Source: Kalmusia sp. IMI 367209
Lineage: Eukaryota > Ascomycota > Dothideomycetes > Pleosporales > Didymosphaeriaceae
Length of the DNA: 64,000 nucleotides
Direction of reading: 5' to 3'
Assembly: GCA_027946365.1 (NCBI GenBank)
Contig: JAPEUQ010000004.1
Location: 3,348,001-3,412,000, forward strand
Position 1 is the stretch's first letter, and each line of letters opens with the position of its first letter. A program made the translations under genes and the position numbers. This document shows positions 35,352 to 46,828 of this stretch, piece by piece. The notes below the pieces were generated by a model. The model ran no database searches. It was not told the origin of the DNA and saw nothing but the letters and a program-made list of their open reading frames with translations.

Positions 35352-37627
35352 GGTGGGCTTTCGACGTATCGAGCAGGCATATATACCCCTTGGAGGATTG
35401 ACATGTAGTCGGTAATCACATGCATGGAACACTGTCTTGTTGTGGTACCTTCGTTAATTACTTATTGCGTGATTTGTATGTTCTTTCGTATTGGCACTTA
35501 AAGGTTTCTCCACTCTTTGAAGTACCCAATCCATGCTTGCACTAAAATCGAAATATGAAGTTAGGGTATGAATACAATTTATAAAAAGCCTTATACGACA
35601 TGCTATCGATAGTCTGAATGGTTATTATTTAACAATCATTCAATAATCATTCAACAATCATTCAACAATCATTTAATAATCATTCCACAATTATTTAACA
35701 GCCATTCAACGATTATTTAGCAATTATTTAATAATTATTTATAATTATTTAAGGCTTGTTTAATGATCATATCAATAATCATATAACAACCATTTAAAAT
35801 AACATTAATAATTATTTAACGATCATTTAGCAATCATTCAATAATCATTTAATAATCATTTAATAATCATTTAATAATCATTTAAGGATTATTTAATAGT
35901 CATTCAACGTTTACATTAATGGTTCTGCAACGATCATATAACAAGCATATAAGAACGACACCTTAGTAAACAAGACAGCCATTGTTGTGAGGAGAGCGGA
36001 ACGCTTAGTCTATAGGATAAACTATGTACCTAATTGAAAAATATACAAGTCCCTCTTCGCTAGCTTATAGATATGTGAAGAAAAGGCTTTGAGACGTAGT
36101 GACTCGATCCTCGTGGAAGAGCCTATGGGAAAAAGCCTCTTCTAATAATTTAATCAAGGTATCTAAAAGTAGTAGAAGCACAGCGAATATTTATTATTAG
36201 AATATGGAGGGCCCGAATTCGGAGATTTACCATACTATGTCTGTGTCGGATGATGGTCTTCGCATTGCAAGAGTTTAAAATACATGGTGTGCTGCTTGTG
36301 AACTTATTTGAAATAGTAGATACCGATTGATGTCGGCACTTGTAGGCTCCGTTGGCGTAATTTTTTATCTTTCGGCCGCAGATGAGGTACGAACATCTAG
36401 CTTCCTGCAAACCTTCCCTTGTTTCCCGCTGCGATGGTTGTGCGTGGGTGGAATCGACCTTGATTACGAAGCAAAGCCAACATTCGGTGCCAAACACTCG
36501 TCGCTCCTAAATATCTATTCAATTATGAAAAAGCCAATTCGAGGAATCCAAGTGAACGAAAATAACGATTACGTAACATAGTGAGAACATGTTCCGGTCT
36601 TACTTGAAGCGTCCGAAACTACGCTGTAGAGGCGGCCGCCGTTCCCTATGCGCTAGACCTGAGACAGAATGTAGGGTCTATTTTGTATTTTGGAATAGAT
36701 TGGAACGAAATGCGAGAATGAAGACTTCATGTCTTAACCCTAATCGTGTGGGACAAAATAAGAAAAAGTGGAGACTACCGGGTACCGTTCATGCACAACA
36801 ACTGGCTAGGTAGAGGGAATTTTGAAAGAACGTTTTCTTGTAGATCAATGTAGATGTCAGTTTGAAATCCATGCAGCAAAGTTCTCAACAATACTATACT
36901 TCCCTCATGATGGCATGGCAATCGAGGGACACTGTGCCTCGTAAATTAGCTCATAAGTGCTCTTCTGGAATCTTTGCATAGTTTCGGAGTAGAAATTCGC
37001 AGTCAGTATGATGAAATATTTCGGATAAAGGAACGAAAGTGCTTATATTAGACACTCCCGCGGATCCTAGGGAGACGCGATAATTACGCTGGATGATCGA
37101 CATCATGTAATCCGCGAATAGCATTAGTGTAAATTGGATTATACTTGTTGAGAGATTGACTAGACCCGTAAAGGATTTTCTGGGCTTCGTGTCGTACAGC
37201 CTTCCGTTTTCGTCGCTCACAGTTGAAAGACGGCCGCCTAAGAAAGACCCTAGCTTGACCAGAAATTCGGAACCTCACCTCGAAATTAGCATTACAAAAG
37301 ATCCCTAAAGCATTTATTCCTCGGTAAACGTCCCAAAAACGCAATCGAGCATATTGCTTCTGCTGTCTCATATAGGACAGCTACCGGTCGGACACCCCGA
37401 TGCAAGCTATCGCGGGCCATTCATCAGCTAATATTCCAACGCGACAGTGAAATAACCACAGCCTTGGAAGGATGGTCTGCTGCTGCGCATACTCAGTCCA
37501 TAATGCGGGTGCACTTCCAAAGATGGATATGTAGCGCCTAGGTTCAATAGACGTCAAGATCGCCGTTCTGCAGCCACTTTGACAACCGATATTGTTCCCT
37601 TCACTTACATCTAGTTTGTGATTCGTC
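35352..37627. other. AT-rich gene-free region
   Basis: 2.3 kb, AT-rich, with an imperfect minisatellite at 35.62-35.95 kb. Open frames of up to 115 codons on both strands have no domain; a repeat-derived, mutated origin is likely but not shown. Confidence 0.55.
35620..35950. repeat. AT-rich degenerate minisatellite (unit about 11-13 bp, AATCATTTAATA-like)
   Basis: About 25 imperfect copies of a unit close to CAATCATTTAATA run head to tail, with C/T and A/G exchanges between copies (for example aatcattcaac, aatcatttaat, gattatttaac). A stretch of near-identical copies lies at 35840-35885. It sits about 270 bases after the aldehyde dehydrogenase stop. Confidence 0.85.
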
Positions 37628-38478
37628 ATGGAAGGCTTGGAGTCGAAATCACGTACTGCATCTTTGAGCAAGAAGCAAGAAGCCCCACCCGCTACAGTGT
37701 ATCAACAAGATCTCAATACGTGGAAGACGACAACCATCACCGTCCAAAGCATCGACGCTGGTCTTCTCAACGGCAAGCGAGCTTAGCTAATCTGCCTCAA
37801 ATTGCAATTCTCCTGTCCACATAATGACCGCTTCAAGAAAGCCAACATCATGCTCCAATTTGAGCAGAGCGAGACCAGCCTTGCAGATCAAAAGCCCCCT
37901 GTTGTGAAGCGATGGGCGCCGCAGTTTCTTACAGGTCGAAGAACAACATCTTCCGTCGAATGGACCTTCGAAGGTTCGCTCACAGCAGGGGTCGATATCC
38001 CCGGCAGCGCCCTCACCGCAAATGCATCCCTCGGCCGTAAAGAGACAGTCGTCCAAGAATATTCATGCAGCATTCTCAGCGACACATGGAAAGCACCGCA
38101 GCTTTCCGAGCCCAATGCCGTTCGCTTCTACATCCACGAAAACGAACAGTCTAAAGGCGGTATCCCCAATCGACTCAATGCTGTCCTCGTCATTCAGTCT
38201 GATGTCGCATGTCAAGGAAAGGCGACCGTGGAGACAAACGGAATCAAGGCGATGTATGCGAGAGGTCATCATAACCCGATTGAGCTGCAAGTGGATACGT
38301 CGTATCAGCCGAGGTTTCCAGCTGAGATGAAGGATTTTGCGATGTTGACGACGGCTGAATGGCAGATGTTGGCGACGCCGTCACTGCAGACGAGGTAAGA
38401 AAGTGAAAAGGAGCTTTTTTACGATGCGCATAGATGCTGACTGAATGCAGCGATAACATCGTTGGATCAAATCATTAA
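37628..38478 (+). pseudogene. Unknown fungal protein interrupted by an in-frame TAG (or read through)
   Basis: The frame opened by ATG 37628 (MEGLESKSRTAS) continues unchanged past TAG at 37784-37786 into a long open stretch. Sequence on both sides looks coding: TITVQSIDAGLLNGKRA before, LICLKLQFSCPHNDRFKKANIMLQFE after. The pattern resembles a group of uncharacterised ascomycete proteins with a beta-rich core. A final intron 38397-38449 (GTAAGA...TGCAG) leads to a short last exon ending SDNIVGSNH. Either the gene is dead, the stop came from CAG or TGG by transition, or the stop is leaky (it is followed by CTA). Function unknown; no signal peptide. Confidence 0.6.
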
Positions 38479-38742
38479 GACAAGCGCATTTTACAAAATC
38501 ATACTTCTAATGATGCCACTTATCTATAAATTGTAATCTGGAATGATATTCGGAAGGGGACTATCGATCCCTATTCATAAAGGGCTGTAAGACGCAATGG
38601 AGAAATTGGAATGTGCATATGAAGCCCTGGTTTGTTATATTAACTATTACCAATGCAAATTTGAATGGATGAAACCATATTATAATCTCGCAGCATTATA
38701 GTCCCGACTCTCATCCACACATCGTAACTCGATGCCCTTTTG

Positions 38743-39749
38743 TCATTGAGGAAACGAGCCATTAGGAACCCACCCCTTCAAAGCCTTGGTCTGCCAATAC
38801 CCCTCCACCCACGTCGCATCAGCTGGCGCTTCAAACGCCAAATCATTGCCCAATTTCCACGGCACCGCTGTCCGATTCTGCCAGTCCAGCAGCACCTCGT
38901 GATCCATGCACTTTCTCTTCACATTGAAATCCGGGAACGGCGCCTGCTCTTGCCCTTCCATCCACACGTACGTATGCATCTCGACGCTCATCTGGCACCT
39001 CAATGCATCCGCAATAGCCCCAATACAATGCGATCTATGGGCCGCATGTTTCGGCGGCATCTTGCTCATCGGACCCCATTGGTCTAGAAAATAGTAGTCG
39101 TAGTGTGCGTACTTTCGCAGCATGTTTACGCAATGAAGGAGGTGCTGCCCATTTATGATGCCCATATATTTGTCTGTGCCGTAGCCCCAATGCTCGGGAA
39201 AGCGCACGCTGTATGCGGGGTCTTTGCCCATGGCAAGAATGTCGGTGTGGGAGATGGCATGGATCGGGGAGTAAGCGATACGGTCCCAGGCGGCATCTAC
39301 AGACGGGGAGGGGTCTGCGCGGTAGATGCTGTATGGATCATTGAAGAGGCTGCCGTTCATTACGCGGTCGAGGAGTTTGAAAGAAAGGTCTGGGGTGTTG
39401 AGTAAGGGTGCTTCGTCGACGTTAATTAGGCCAAAGAGGTGTGGATGTAATGCGTACTGTAGACGTTAACCCGACGGAGCGCTTCCTTCGCGTCCATGGC
39501 GCGATGAAATAGACTATATGAAATCAAGAATGCGATTAAACCGCCAATAAAGAAACAGATCGAGAGACATAGAATCCATGTCGAGTGTTGCTTGATGAAT
39601 GAGCCATGGTAGCGGTCCACGTGGAAAGCTTTGTTCTGCAAACATGTAAGTAGCCGTCTAGAAGAAGAAATTAACGCACTCGCTACATTCGAATGACCTG
39701 CTTCACTACCATCATCAATTTTGACATAACGGCCTCTACCACTCATCAT
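38743..39749 (-). CDS. UstYa family (DUF3328) membrane-anchored oxidase-like protein
   Basis: Exons 39458-39749 and 38743-39389, intron 39390-39457 (GTACGC, branch TTACTCAAC, CCCAG). The N-terminal cytosolic part is short; one membrane segment follows (WILCLSICFFIGGLIAFLI), then a lumenal domain. Both diagnostic HXXHC motifs are present: HLLHC (in NGQHLLHCVNMLRK) and HRSHC (in HRSHCIGAIADALRC). UstYa proteins catalyse oxidative cyclisation or hydroxylation in fungal peptide (RiPP) and other natural-product pathways, at the secretory membranes. A 51-base stretch near 39637-39687 also looks like an intron (GTAGCG...TTGCAG) and would keep the frame, so the exact N-terminus is open. A 52-residue secreted-peptide gene lies about 1 kb away in the opposite orientation. 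Confidence 0.88.
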
Positions 39750-40707
39750 GAAAACCTTTGAAACCCCTCAGGATGTTTGGTGAGTGCGAGCGCTATGCTG
39801 GCGGTCAGACCAATAGACCGGTTCTTAATAGCCAACGTTTCCCAGTTCTCAAGCTTTGTCGTCTCAAAGGCTTGCCTGGCTTAATTAGATTACCTTCCTA
39901 TTCAGGTGGATCCTTATGCCTTGTATACCCGTGCTTCCTCATTTAGTCATGCTCACAGGATTCTTACTAGCTTATCTTGTCGATCTATCGTTCAGGAGGA
40001 TTGTTTAATCGAGCCCCAAGCTATTGCGATGATTCCATTAATTGGTGTGGTGCTTTCTCATTGCATATGTACGCGCGGTCCAGTGTTACATTTAGAAGTG
40101 CCTGGAGGAATTACCTTACGGCGGTGGAAAGTGATAGGCTGCGAAAACCGTCAAGACTCCGAAATTGATATAATACTGAAACCATAAGAGGATCCAATGG
40201 ATTCGCTGACGTGTACTCGCATGATTATTTGTCAAGTGAAGTACAATTTTCTGTACCCCACATTATGTAGCTCAATAACTAACCAATGCTTTGCGGGAAG
40301 GTTTCGTGAGATCTACATACCGAATGCCCAAGAACAGCTGAGGGTGCAAGTTCCAATATTGCTCTTGATGATTCTAACCCTCTCAATTGTAAATCGAGAT
40401 ATATCTCTACCAATTGCAGTGCGTTCCGAAGGTCAACTGTGCTTGTCGCGGTCCCTAAGAATTCTTTAGGAATGAGCTTCCTATTCAAGGCGCTCACGGA
40501 GTAGCAGACTATCTAACTTCAATAAGATACCCGAACGGACGTATACGAGGTTAAAGAAGCATTTGCAAAGGTAAGCGTGTGGGTAAAAACATTCATAAAG
40601 CATACCTTCTTGCCGTCAAGATTCTCAGCCCAATCCGACTTCCTCCTTTAAAACCACCTCTGAATCCGCTCAGTTGAAACGAATTCCTTCCAATATAATC
40701 TTGCAAT
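39750..40707. other. Divergent intergenic region, UstYa-like / small peptide
   Basis: 0.96 kb between the divergent starts. No gene is supported; a minus-strand frame at 40279-40497 looks somewhat protein-like but has no partner exon or domain. Confidence 0.5.
40647..40653 (+). promoter_or_regulatory. TATA-like box of the small secreted peptide gene
   Basis: TTTAAAA about 55 bases before the peptide ATG. Weak evidence from position only. Confidence 0.25.
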
Positions 40708-40930
40708 ATGAAGTTCTCGATCGTCTCCATTATTGCGACCCTCGTCGCTGTAGCTGTTGCCGCACCAGTGGGTACGTATGCACCTTGTCATTTATCGCAA
40801 CGCCTTGCGAGTTCTAACTGGGAGTCAATATGAAGCCAACCCTGAGGCTGCTATCGAAGTCAAGCCCCGAGATGACGATGGTCCAGTTGAGGTTCTTTAC
40901 TGCTCAGGTGCTGGTGGGAATATTTGCTGA
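40708..40930 (+). CDS. Small secreted peptide precursor, 52 residues
   Basis: Exons 40708-40771 and 40836-40930, intron 40772-40835 (GTACGT donor, branch CTAAC, acceptor GAAG), phase 1. Residues 1-20 form a clear signal peptide (hydrophobic SIVSIIATLVAVAVAA). The mature part is acidic, starts near VANPEAA, has a possible processing site KPR followed by DDDG, and ends VLYCSGAGGNIC with two cysteines, the last at the C-terminus. There is no repeat of a core and no dibasic KR. The intron, signal peptide and precise stop support a real gene; too short for usual ORF lists. Candidates are an effector, a signalling peptide or a RiPP precursor; none is proven. Confidence 0.6.
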
Positions 40931-42787
40931 GCAGGGTCTCTGAGACAGCTAGTGGGAAGCTACAGACCACGGCCATCTCTGAAAGTAGTAAGAAACAACG
41001 GCGAGGTACTGAATATGAGATAAAATTCTAGACTCGGCGTACGCTTGTTTAAAATGATCCGTGAAGTCGTTTTGATACTATGGCAGTCTTCCCACTCATG
41101 CTCCCAGAATTAGGTTGCCGAGTGTGTAATTCTATATTTCACTGTGTATTATTCTGTCTTCTCAACACATCTTTGTTGAAGTTCAGAGTCCTCCTTTTCC
41201 TTGCTCGATTCCACCGGCCTCGCGTTTTTGGCGAGCGAGAACCCATGATAAAGTTTCAACGTTTATAAAAGGCTGTCCTGAATAAGCCCAGCATCTCTAC
41301 CAATTCGCTAATGAAAGACTATATAACTCAGAATAGTTGACTCGCTATCATAATGGCAATGATGGATTGGCCTGCCTGCCTGGATGTGACGAGTCACGTG
41401 ACGTTTCGTTAATCGACAACGTTGAAGTGCATCGAAATTGAAAAAAGACCGCATTGGTACCGTATCAGCCTTTATAATGTATGTTTTTCTGATGCCTAAG
41501 TGCCATAGGTGATCGCGAACACTTGATGTAGCCCCATATTGAACGGTTTGGGCTTGGTGGTGGCAACCGCTAACTGTCAAGGCGTCGCGCTACCGGACGC
41601 CACCTCATAGTAACATTGCTTGCTAGCCATACGATCACCAAGTGACCCCAAGCTCACCTCTGTATCCATTGCAAATCTCTTGCGCGTGCGAATAACCAAC
41701 ACAAGGCAGGCTATTTGAGGAATGCGCCAGCCACAGGAGCGCCCACGGACGAGGGCCTCGCGATCTATTTCCTAACCGACGGTAGCATCGCATGTTCCCT
41801 GCATGGAAGGCTTGCAGGTCAGCCACATGCGATGGGTCGATTCATCCCGACCTTGGCACCGATTCTGCGTTCATCTGTCTACTGGCTTCGATGAAGACAA
41901 CTCGCCCCCCAGTTGCCTCGTAATTAAAGTGGTCTGAGTTGCTCACCGGTCAAAGAAAAGAGCCCGATTTGTCAAAAGACGGGAACCTCGGATTCGCATC
42001 TTCCCCCGCGGTCTCGTAAGCTTCGATGACCACAATCGCAGGCGTGAAAGCTTGATCTCGACGTGCTTCATTTCGCCATGGGCGCGGATGTGTACGTGCG
42101 TAGGTTGAAGGGGAGGCGGACGTTCATGCCGGAGCCTTGCCACTCGTGCGATTGAATTCCTGCCTGCATAATTGGCTGCTAATATGTCAGCGGAGGCCCA
42201 GGTAATGCATCTATCTGCAGAGACAGTAAGCGAGGGTCGAGAGACGCAGCCGCGAACCCGAAGAGAAGGGATGGGAGCTGAATCTCGGTGGTCGATCGGC
42301 CTTGGAACACCTTTGTGGGGTTTTGCGCAGATCGATGGGATTGACGTTCCCGAGACCTCGAACTCTGATAGCTGGCGAAGTCCAGGCTGCGAGTCAGAAG
42401 GATCATCGCCATCCATCTCGGCTGGGGAAGACGCGGCGAATCACCCGACCCGAAGCGAAAGAAGATTCCGCGGTCGGTTAGCCTCATGTGCGTGCATGTC
42501 GTATGCTACCAGGAACCCACAAGCTTTGGCCACTCAGCATCACGGAAAATTCATGGTAGGCGGGGTGTGCGATATGCACCTGGGGGCCATGTTGTTTCCA
42601 CCATGCGCCTGCCCTAAAACACCTCCCCTTCCCTGGTACGGCGAGGGCACGAAGCGCCAGTCCCACCTTTACGGACTCCGGCTCCACTTTCCTGAGCCAT
42701 CACTCCACCTCGCCTCACCTCACTTCGTCTTCTCTGCGTCCAACCTCGACAACGACACGTAGGCTTGGGGAAGCCGCCGCCGCCGCC
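40931..42787. other. Intergenic
   Basis: 1.9 kb without a supported gene. The plus frame at 42172-42762 lacks an ATG at its head and any domain; it is probably leader sequence of the next gene. Confidence 0.5.
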
Positions 42788-44028
42788 ATGGATCGCAGCA
42801 CACCGATGGCGCTTTCCGACCGGACTGTACACATCTCCAGGGAATTCGCCATCATCTCGACCACGCTCCTCGTAACCGCCACGCTTCTCTTTATCGCGAG
42901 GATATGGACCAGATGCTACCCGATCTATCGAATGCTGGCTGACGACTACGTCTGCATAGTTGCCTACGCACGTCACTGCTCGATCACCCATTGCCCATGC
43001 AAGGCTGACCCATCACACAGGTATTCGTGGTCATAAACACTTCCCTGTTCTTCAAGAGCATTGAATGGACTTTTAGTAGTTGGCATGGAGATCTGTCTAA
43101 GCTAACACTCGGTGACATGGAGAGATCAGCATTCCATGGGGTAATCGCGCAGCCATTCTGGGCATGGGCCATGGCATCTATCAAGATTTCCATTGGCTTG
43201 ATGCTCCTGCGCTTGGAGTCAGAGCAGCGATGGCGTAGGTTCCTTTGGGCCATGATCGGTTTCCAAGTGGTTCTCAGCATGTACAACATGATGTCCCAAC
43301 TTTTCGGATGTGTGCCTTTCCATAAAATGTGGGACCTTTCCCAGCACGTATCTGGAAAATGCTGGCCGTCTCATATCAGCACAGCCAGCCAGGTCACCGT
43401 CCAGGTCTTCGTCATCCTCACTGACTGGATCTTTGCCTTACTTCCCATATCATTTCTTCGCAAGGTCCAACGTCCGCTCCGTGAGCGCGTCATCATCGGC
43501 TTTTTGATGGGCCTAGGTGTCTTCACTGGCGTCGCTTCGATTGTCAAGATCAAGCAGATATTAGGGCTGCACAAGTCTGGAGACATTCGCGCGGAGCTCA
43601 TCGTCATCGAGATGTGGTGTTCCATTGAAGCGCTTATCGGATTCATCGCATCCTGTGTGCCATGCCTACGCGGACCTTTCCAGCGCACGCTGGAGCACTT
43701 CGGCATCGTTACGCTGCGCCAGACCACCACCTACACATACGGACATTACCCTGGGACACGATATGCGACACAGATTACAAGTGGACGAACTGTAAGCGTG
43801 AACGAACCTCCAATCCGCCTGAAGAGACCTGGAAGTTCTAGTGGAGAATCGGTGGAACAGATCATCACAAGCAATGAGGCACCTGTTAAGAACGGAGAGA
43901 TATGGTGTACGACTGAAGTTCTTATGGAAGAAGAAGAGAGATTGAAGACACCGAGAGCTGAGTATGGGAAAATACCTGGCATGACCTGGAGCGGCATTTC
44001 GACTTCACGACGATTGAGCGAAGGGTGA
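42788..44028 (+). CDS. PTH11-like integral membrane protein (fungal rhodopsin domain)
   Basis: Second rhodopsin-domain gene of the window. Exons 42788-42958 and 43021-44028, intron 42959-43020 (GTTGCC donor, weak; branch CTGAC; ACACAG acceptor), giving 392 residues. Helix 1 covers FAIISTTLLVTATLLFIARIW; LADDYVCI is the family's (W)DD segment; PFWAWAMASIKISIGLMLLR marks helices 3-4; LFGCVPFHKMWDLS with GKCW is the extracellular Cys loop; helices 5-7 follow to CSIEALIGFIASCVPCLRGPFQR. The tail of about 110 residues is hydrophilic. The intron donor is the weak point of the model. Ligand and pathway unknown. Confidence 0.85.
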
Positions 44029-45383
44029 AGTTTGAATTCTTCCACGCCGTGGCCTCGGGCTTGGCACGCAACCACCCCAACGATGAAATGCACCGATACT
44101 CACAGATGGAGACAGGTCGGCTTCAGATACAACAGGCCGACTCACTGCTCCCTTTGGTCAATTAGACGGCCGCTATCGGTTACCGCGGTTTCGACGGTTC
44201 CCAACGAAGCATCGGCTACATACCTACAATCCAGCCATCCGTTCTTCATCACGGTAGCAGACTCAGGGCCTCGTTCTGAGTATCATGTGTCGAGTCTGTG
44301 ACCATGAAAGCGGTTTTTGCAACTCGTTAACCGTACGTTGAAACGTTCCGGTTCATTCCACGACTTCAAAACGGCGAGCGGGATCAGAGAATGATGGGGT
44401 CATATTTGGTAACGATATAAGTCCCAAAGCATGCCATAGGAGGATCGTCTGGCACCGAGAGAGGCTAGAAGAGGGCAGGATAAAGCACGTGGTATGACCC
44501 AAGCCCGATCTCTCGAGAGGTATGCTGGTCTTGCGGAAAGCGAATGTAGTTTCACCCGCCGCATCCAGAAGATTTTATCACAATGTGATGACAAGTTCTC
44601 ATCTAAGGTAGCCGGCTATGTTGTCGTTGTCGAGCTGTGTCAGTATATTCAAAGTTGTCTCCACAATAAGTGATGCACAATGAGTATTCTAGCAGAACCA
44701 TCGCATTTCTGTTGATAGTGACAAATGTGTATGCAATTCGCCATAATGTGCAATGATATAAAACCGATACAGATCAACTAGCTGAAGCTGATTGATTATT
44801 GATCTTATATTGGTGAACATTATGGTGGATTAGATACACATTTGTTATAATATTCATTGATCTCGCGCACACCATATGCTTATGCTCACTTCTATTTGTT
44901 TTATTACGTGGCATGCGCATCTGACATATGCAACAGTCCAACATAATAGTAAGTCGAATCGAATACCAAGCAGATAGCGCAGTTAAGCAAAACGCACAAC
45001 GCATGGTTTGCCGATACTTTCCACTCACAGACTATTGCATGCGGCACTGTATTCCGTGCAATGTATGTGATATGTTGATGCTCGGCTAATCACAGCCTTG
45101 TATGGACCGTTGGTCTCCATTATCGGTGGCGAGCTTCCTGTTTGGGAGTGCCGCGGAAGTAGGAATAGCAGGGCTGGCCTGTATACTATATCACAAGGTC
45201 CCCACATCGAATAGATGTTTTGTATCTATTTGAGCATCGCGCTGTACCCATATGGCAGGTTGAGATTCCTTTGCTGAGCCGCGAACCCCACGCCAGAGAT
45301 GTATTTAAGTACTACAGCGCACCCGCTCACTTGCGGCGGTGGAATTTCGATCGTCGAATTTGTGTTTGTGTAAACCTTTCAGA
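44029..45383. other. Intergenic
   Basis: 1.35 kb, AT-rich in its second half, with no supported gene. It includes the promoter of the aminopeptidase. Confidence 0.55.
45302..45309 (+). promoter_or_regulatory. TATA-like box of the aminopeptidase gene
   Basis: TATTTAAG about 80 bases before the ATG at 45384; a plausible TATA-like element only. Confidence 0.3.
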
Positions 45384-46736
45384 ATGAAGTTTGCGATTTT
45401 TGTCACCGCGCTCGCAGCGTCCGAGGCGACTGCATGGAGCATACCGAAACGCGACGCAGAGTCGACCTTGCGCACCATTAAGCTTTCACCGACAGATATT
45501 AGACAAGTCACCGAAGATGAGAAATTCGAGCTACTCGCAGTACGTTTCTTTCGCATCTTTTTACAATTACCTCGAGATTAACTTATACAGCAAGGAACAC
45601 ACCTCATCGACATAACCGAGCATCCATCCCTCGACACCTCCTCAGCATTCACCGAGCAAAGCATCGCCGCAGTCACCTTTCCAGACGCAGTATCGCACCA
45701 AGACACCGTCAAATCCTTGATCGCAAACCTCAGCATCGACAACCTAAAGGCCACCCTCACCCCCTTCACCGAGTTCCAAAACCGCTACTACAAGTCGCCG
45801 TACGGCGCGCAATCATCAGAATGGCTCCTTAGCACCGTGCAAGCTCTCCTCGCCTCGTCTGGCGCCGTCAACGCATCCGCGTACGCGTTCAACCACAGCT
45901 TCGTGCAGAGCTCGGTCATTGCGACGATCCCTGGCCTCAGCGATAAAACGATCGTGTTGGGCGCGCACCAGGACAGCGTCAATTCGCGGGATGCGGACCG
46001 GGTGAATAACCGGGCGCCGGGGGCAGATGACGATGGGAGTGGGACGGTGACGATTCTGGAGGCCTTGAGGGTGGTGTTGGAAGACGAAGATGTCAAGGCG
46101 GGGAAGGCGCCCAACACGCTTGAGTTTCATTGGTATGTTCGTTTTGTTTCCCCTTGAGGCTTGGAATTGCTTCCAGGGAAGCTTTGCTGATAGCGCGCAG
46201 GTATGCCGCTGAAGAAGGCGGACTTCTTGGCTCCACCGACGTTTGGGCCAAGTACAAAGCGGACGGCAAGAACGCGAAGGCGATGCTGCAGCAGGATATG
46301 ACGGGATACTCTAAGGGTACGACGGACAAGGGGAAGCCGGAGATCGTGGGTGTAATCTCGGATTACGTCGACGAGGGGCTCACGACGTTCATCACAAAGG
46401 TCATTGATGCTGTGAGTTGGCCCCCTTTCATCTCCCTTCAGCTTTCAAATCCAATGGCCGAAGATCCCTACTCGGACATGATTTGCTGACTCGCGATAGT
46501 ATTGTGACATTGGATATGTTCGCACTTTATGTGGATATGCGTGCTCAGACCATGCATCTGCTTATAACAACGGATATCCAAGTTCGTTCGTGTTTGAGAG
46601 CGAGTTCGACGATGACAGTCCGTTTATTCATTCTAGTCAGGATACATTAGACACGGTGGATTACGACCATATGCTGCAACATGCGAAGCTGACGGTGGGA
46701 TTTGCGTATGAATTGGCGTTTGCTACTGAGCTATAA
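45384..46736 (+). CDS. Secreted leucine aminopeptidase, peptidase family M28 (LAP1 type)
   Basis: Zinc aminopeptidase secreted for protein degradation. Exons 45384-45539, 45591-46132, 46201-46411 and 46500-46736, with phases 0, 2 and 0, giving 381 residues. Signal peptide [17 protein letters not shown], then a propeptide with a possible Kex2 site (PKR). The metal ligands of M28E are all visible: His in GAHQDS, the bridging Asp in [10 protein letters not shown], Glu-Glu in YAAEEGGL, Asp in QQDMTGY and His in CSDHASAY. Length equals the known secreted fungal LAP1 enzymes. The last Cys pair (CGYAC) likely forms the conserved disulfide near the active site. Confidence 0.94.
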
Positions 46737-46828
46737 GGATTATAGCTATTTAGATAACGGCATCACAATGCTATCTCGTTAATACCAGATGCTAGCGTTA
46801 GTATCAAACACTGTCGTTGGTCGCCAAG

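Noticed and set aside
36150..37371. Several minus-strand frames of about 90-115 codons in the AT-rich block
   Set aside because: No reverse transcriptase, transposase or other motif could be recognised; left as unexplained sequence.
40279..40497. 72-codon minus-strand frame that looks protein-like
   Set aside because: No signal, domain or neighbouring exon; could be a fragment but evidence is too thin.
42172..42762. 196-codon plus-strand frame before the second rhodopsin-domain gene
   Set aside because: Begins with a non-ATG codon, has no domain and a composition typical of leader or intergenic sequence.
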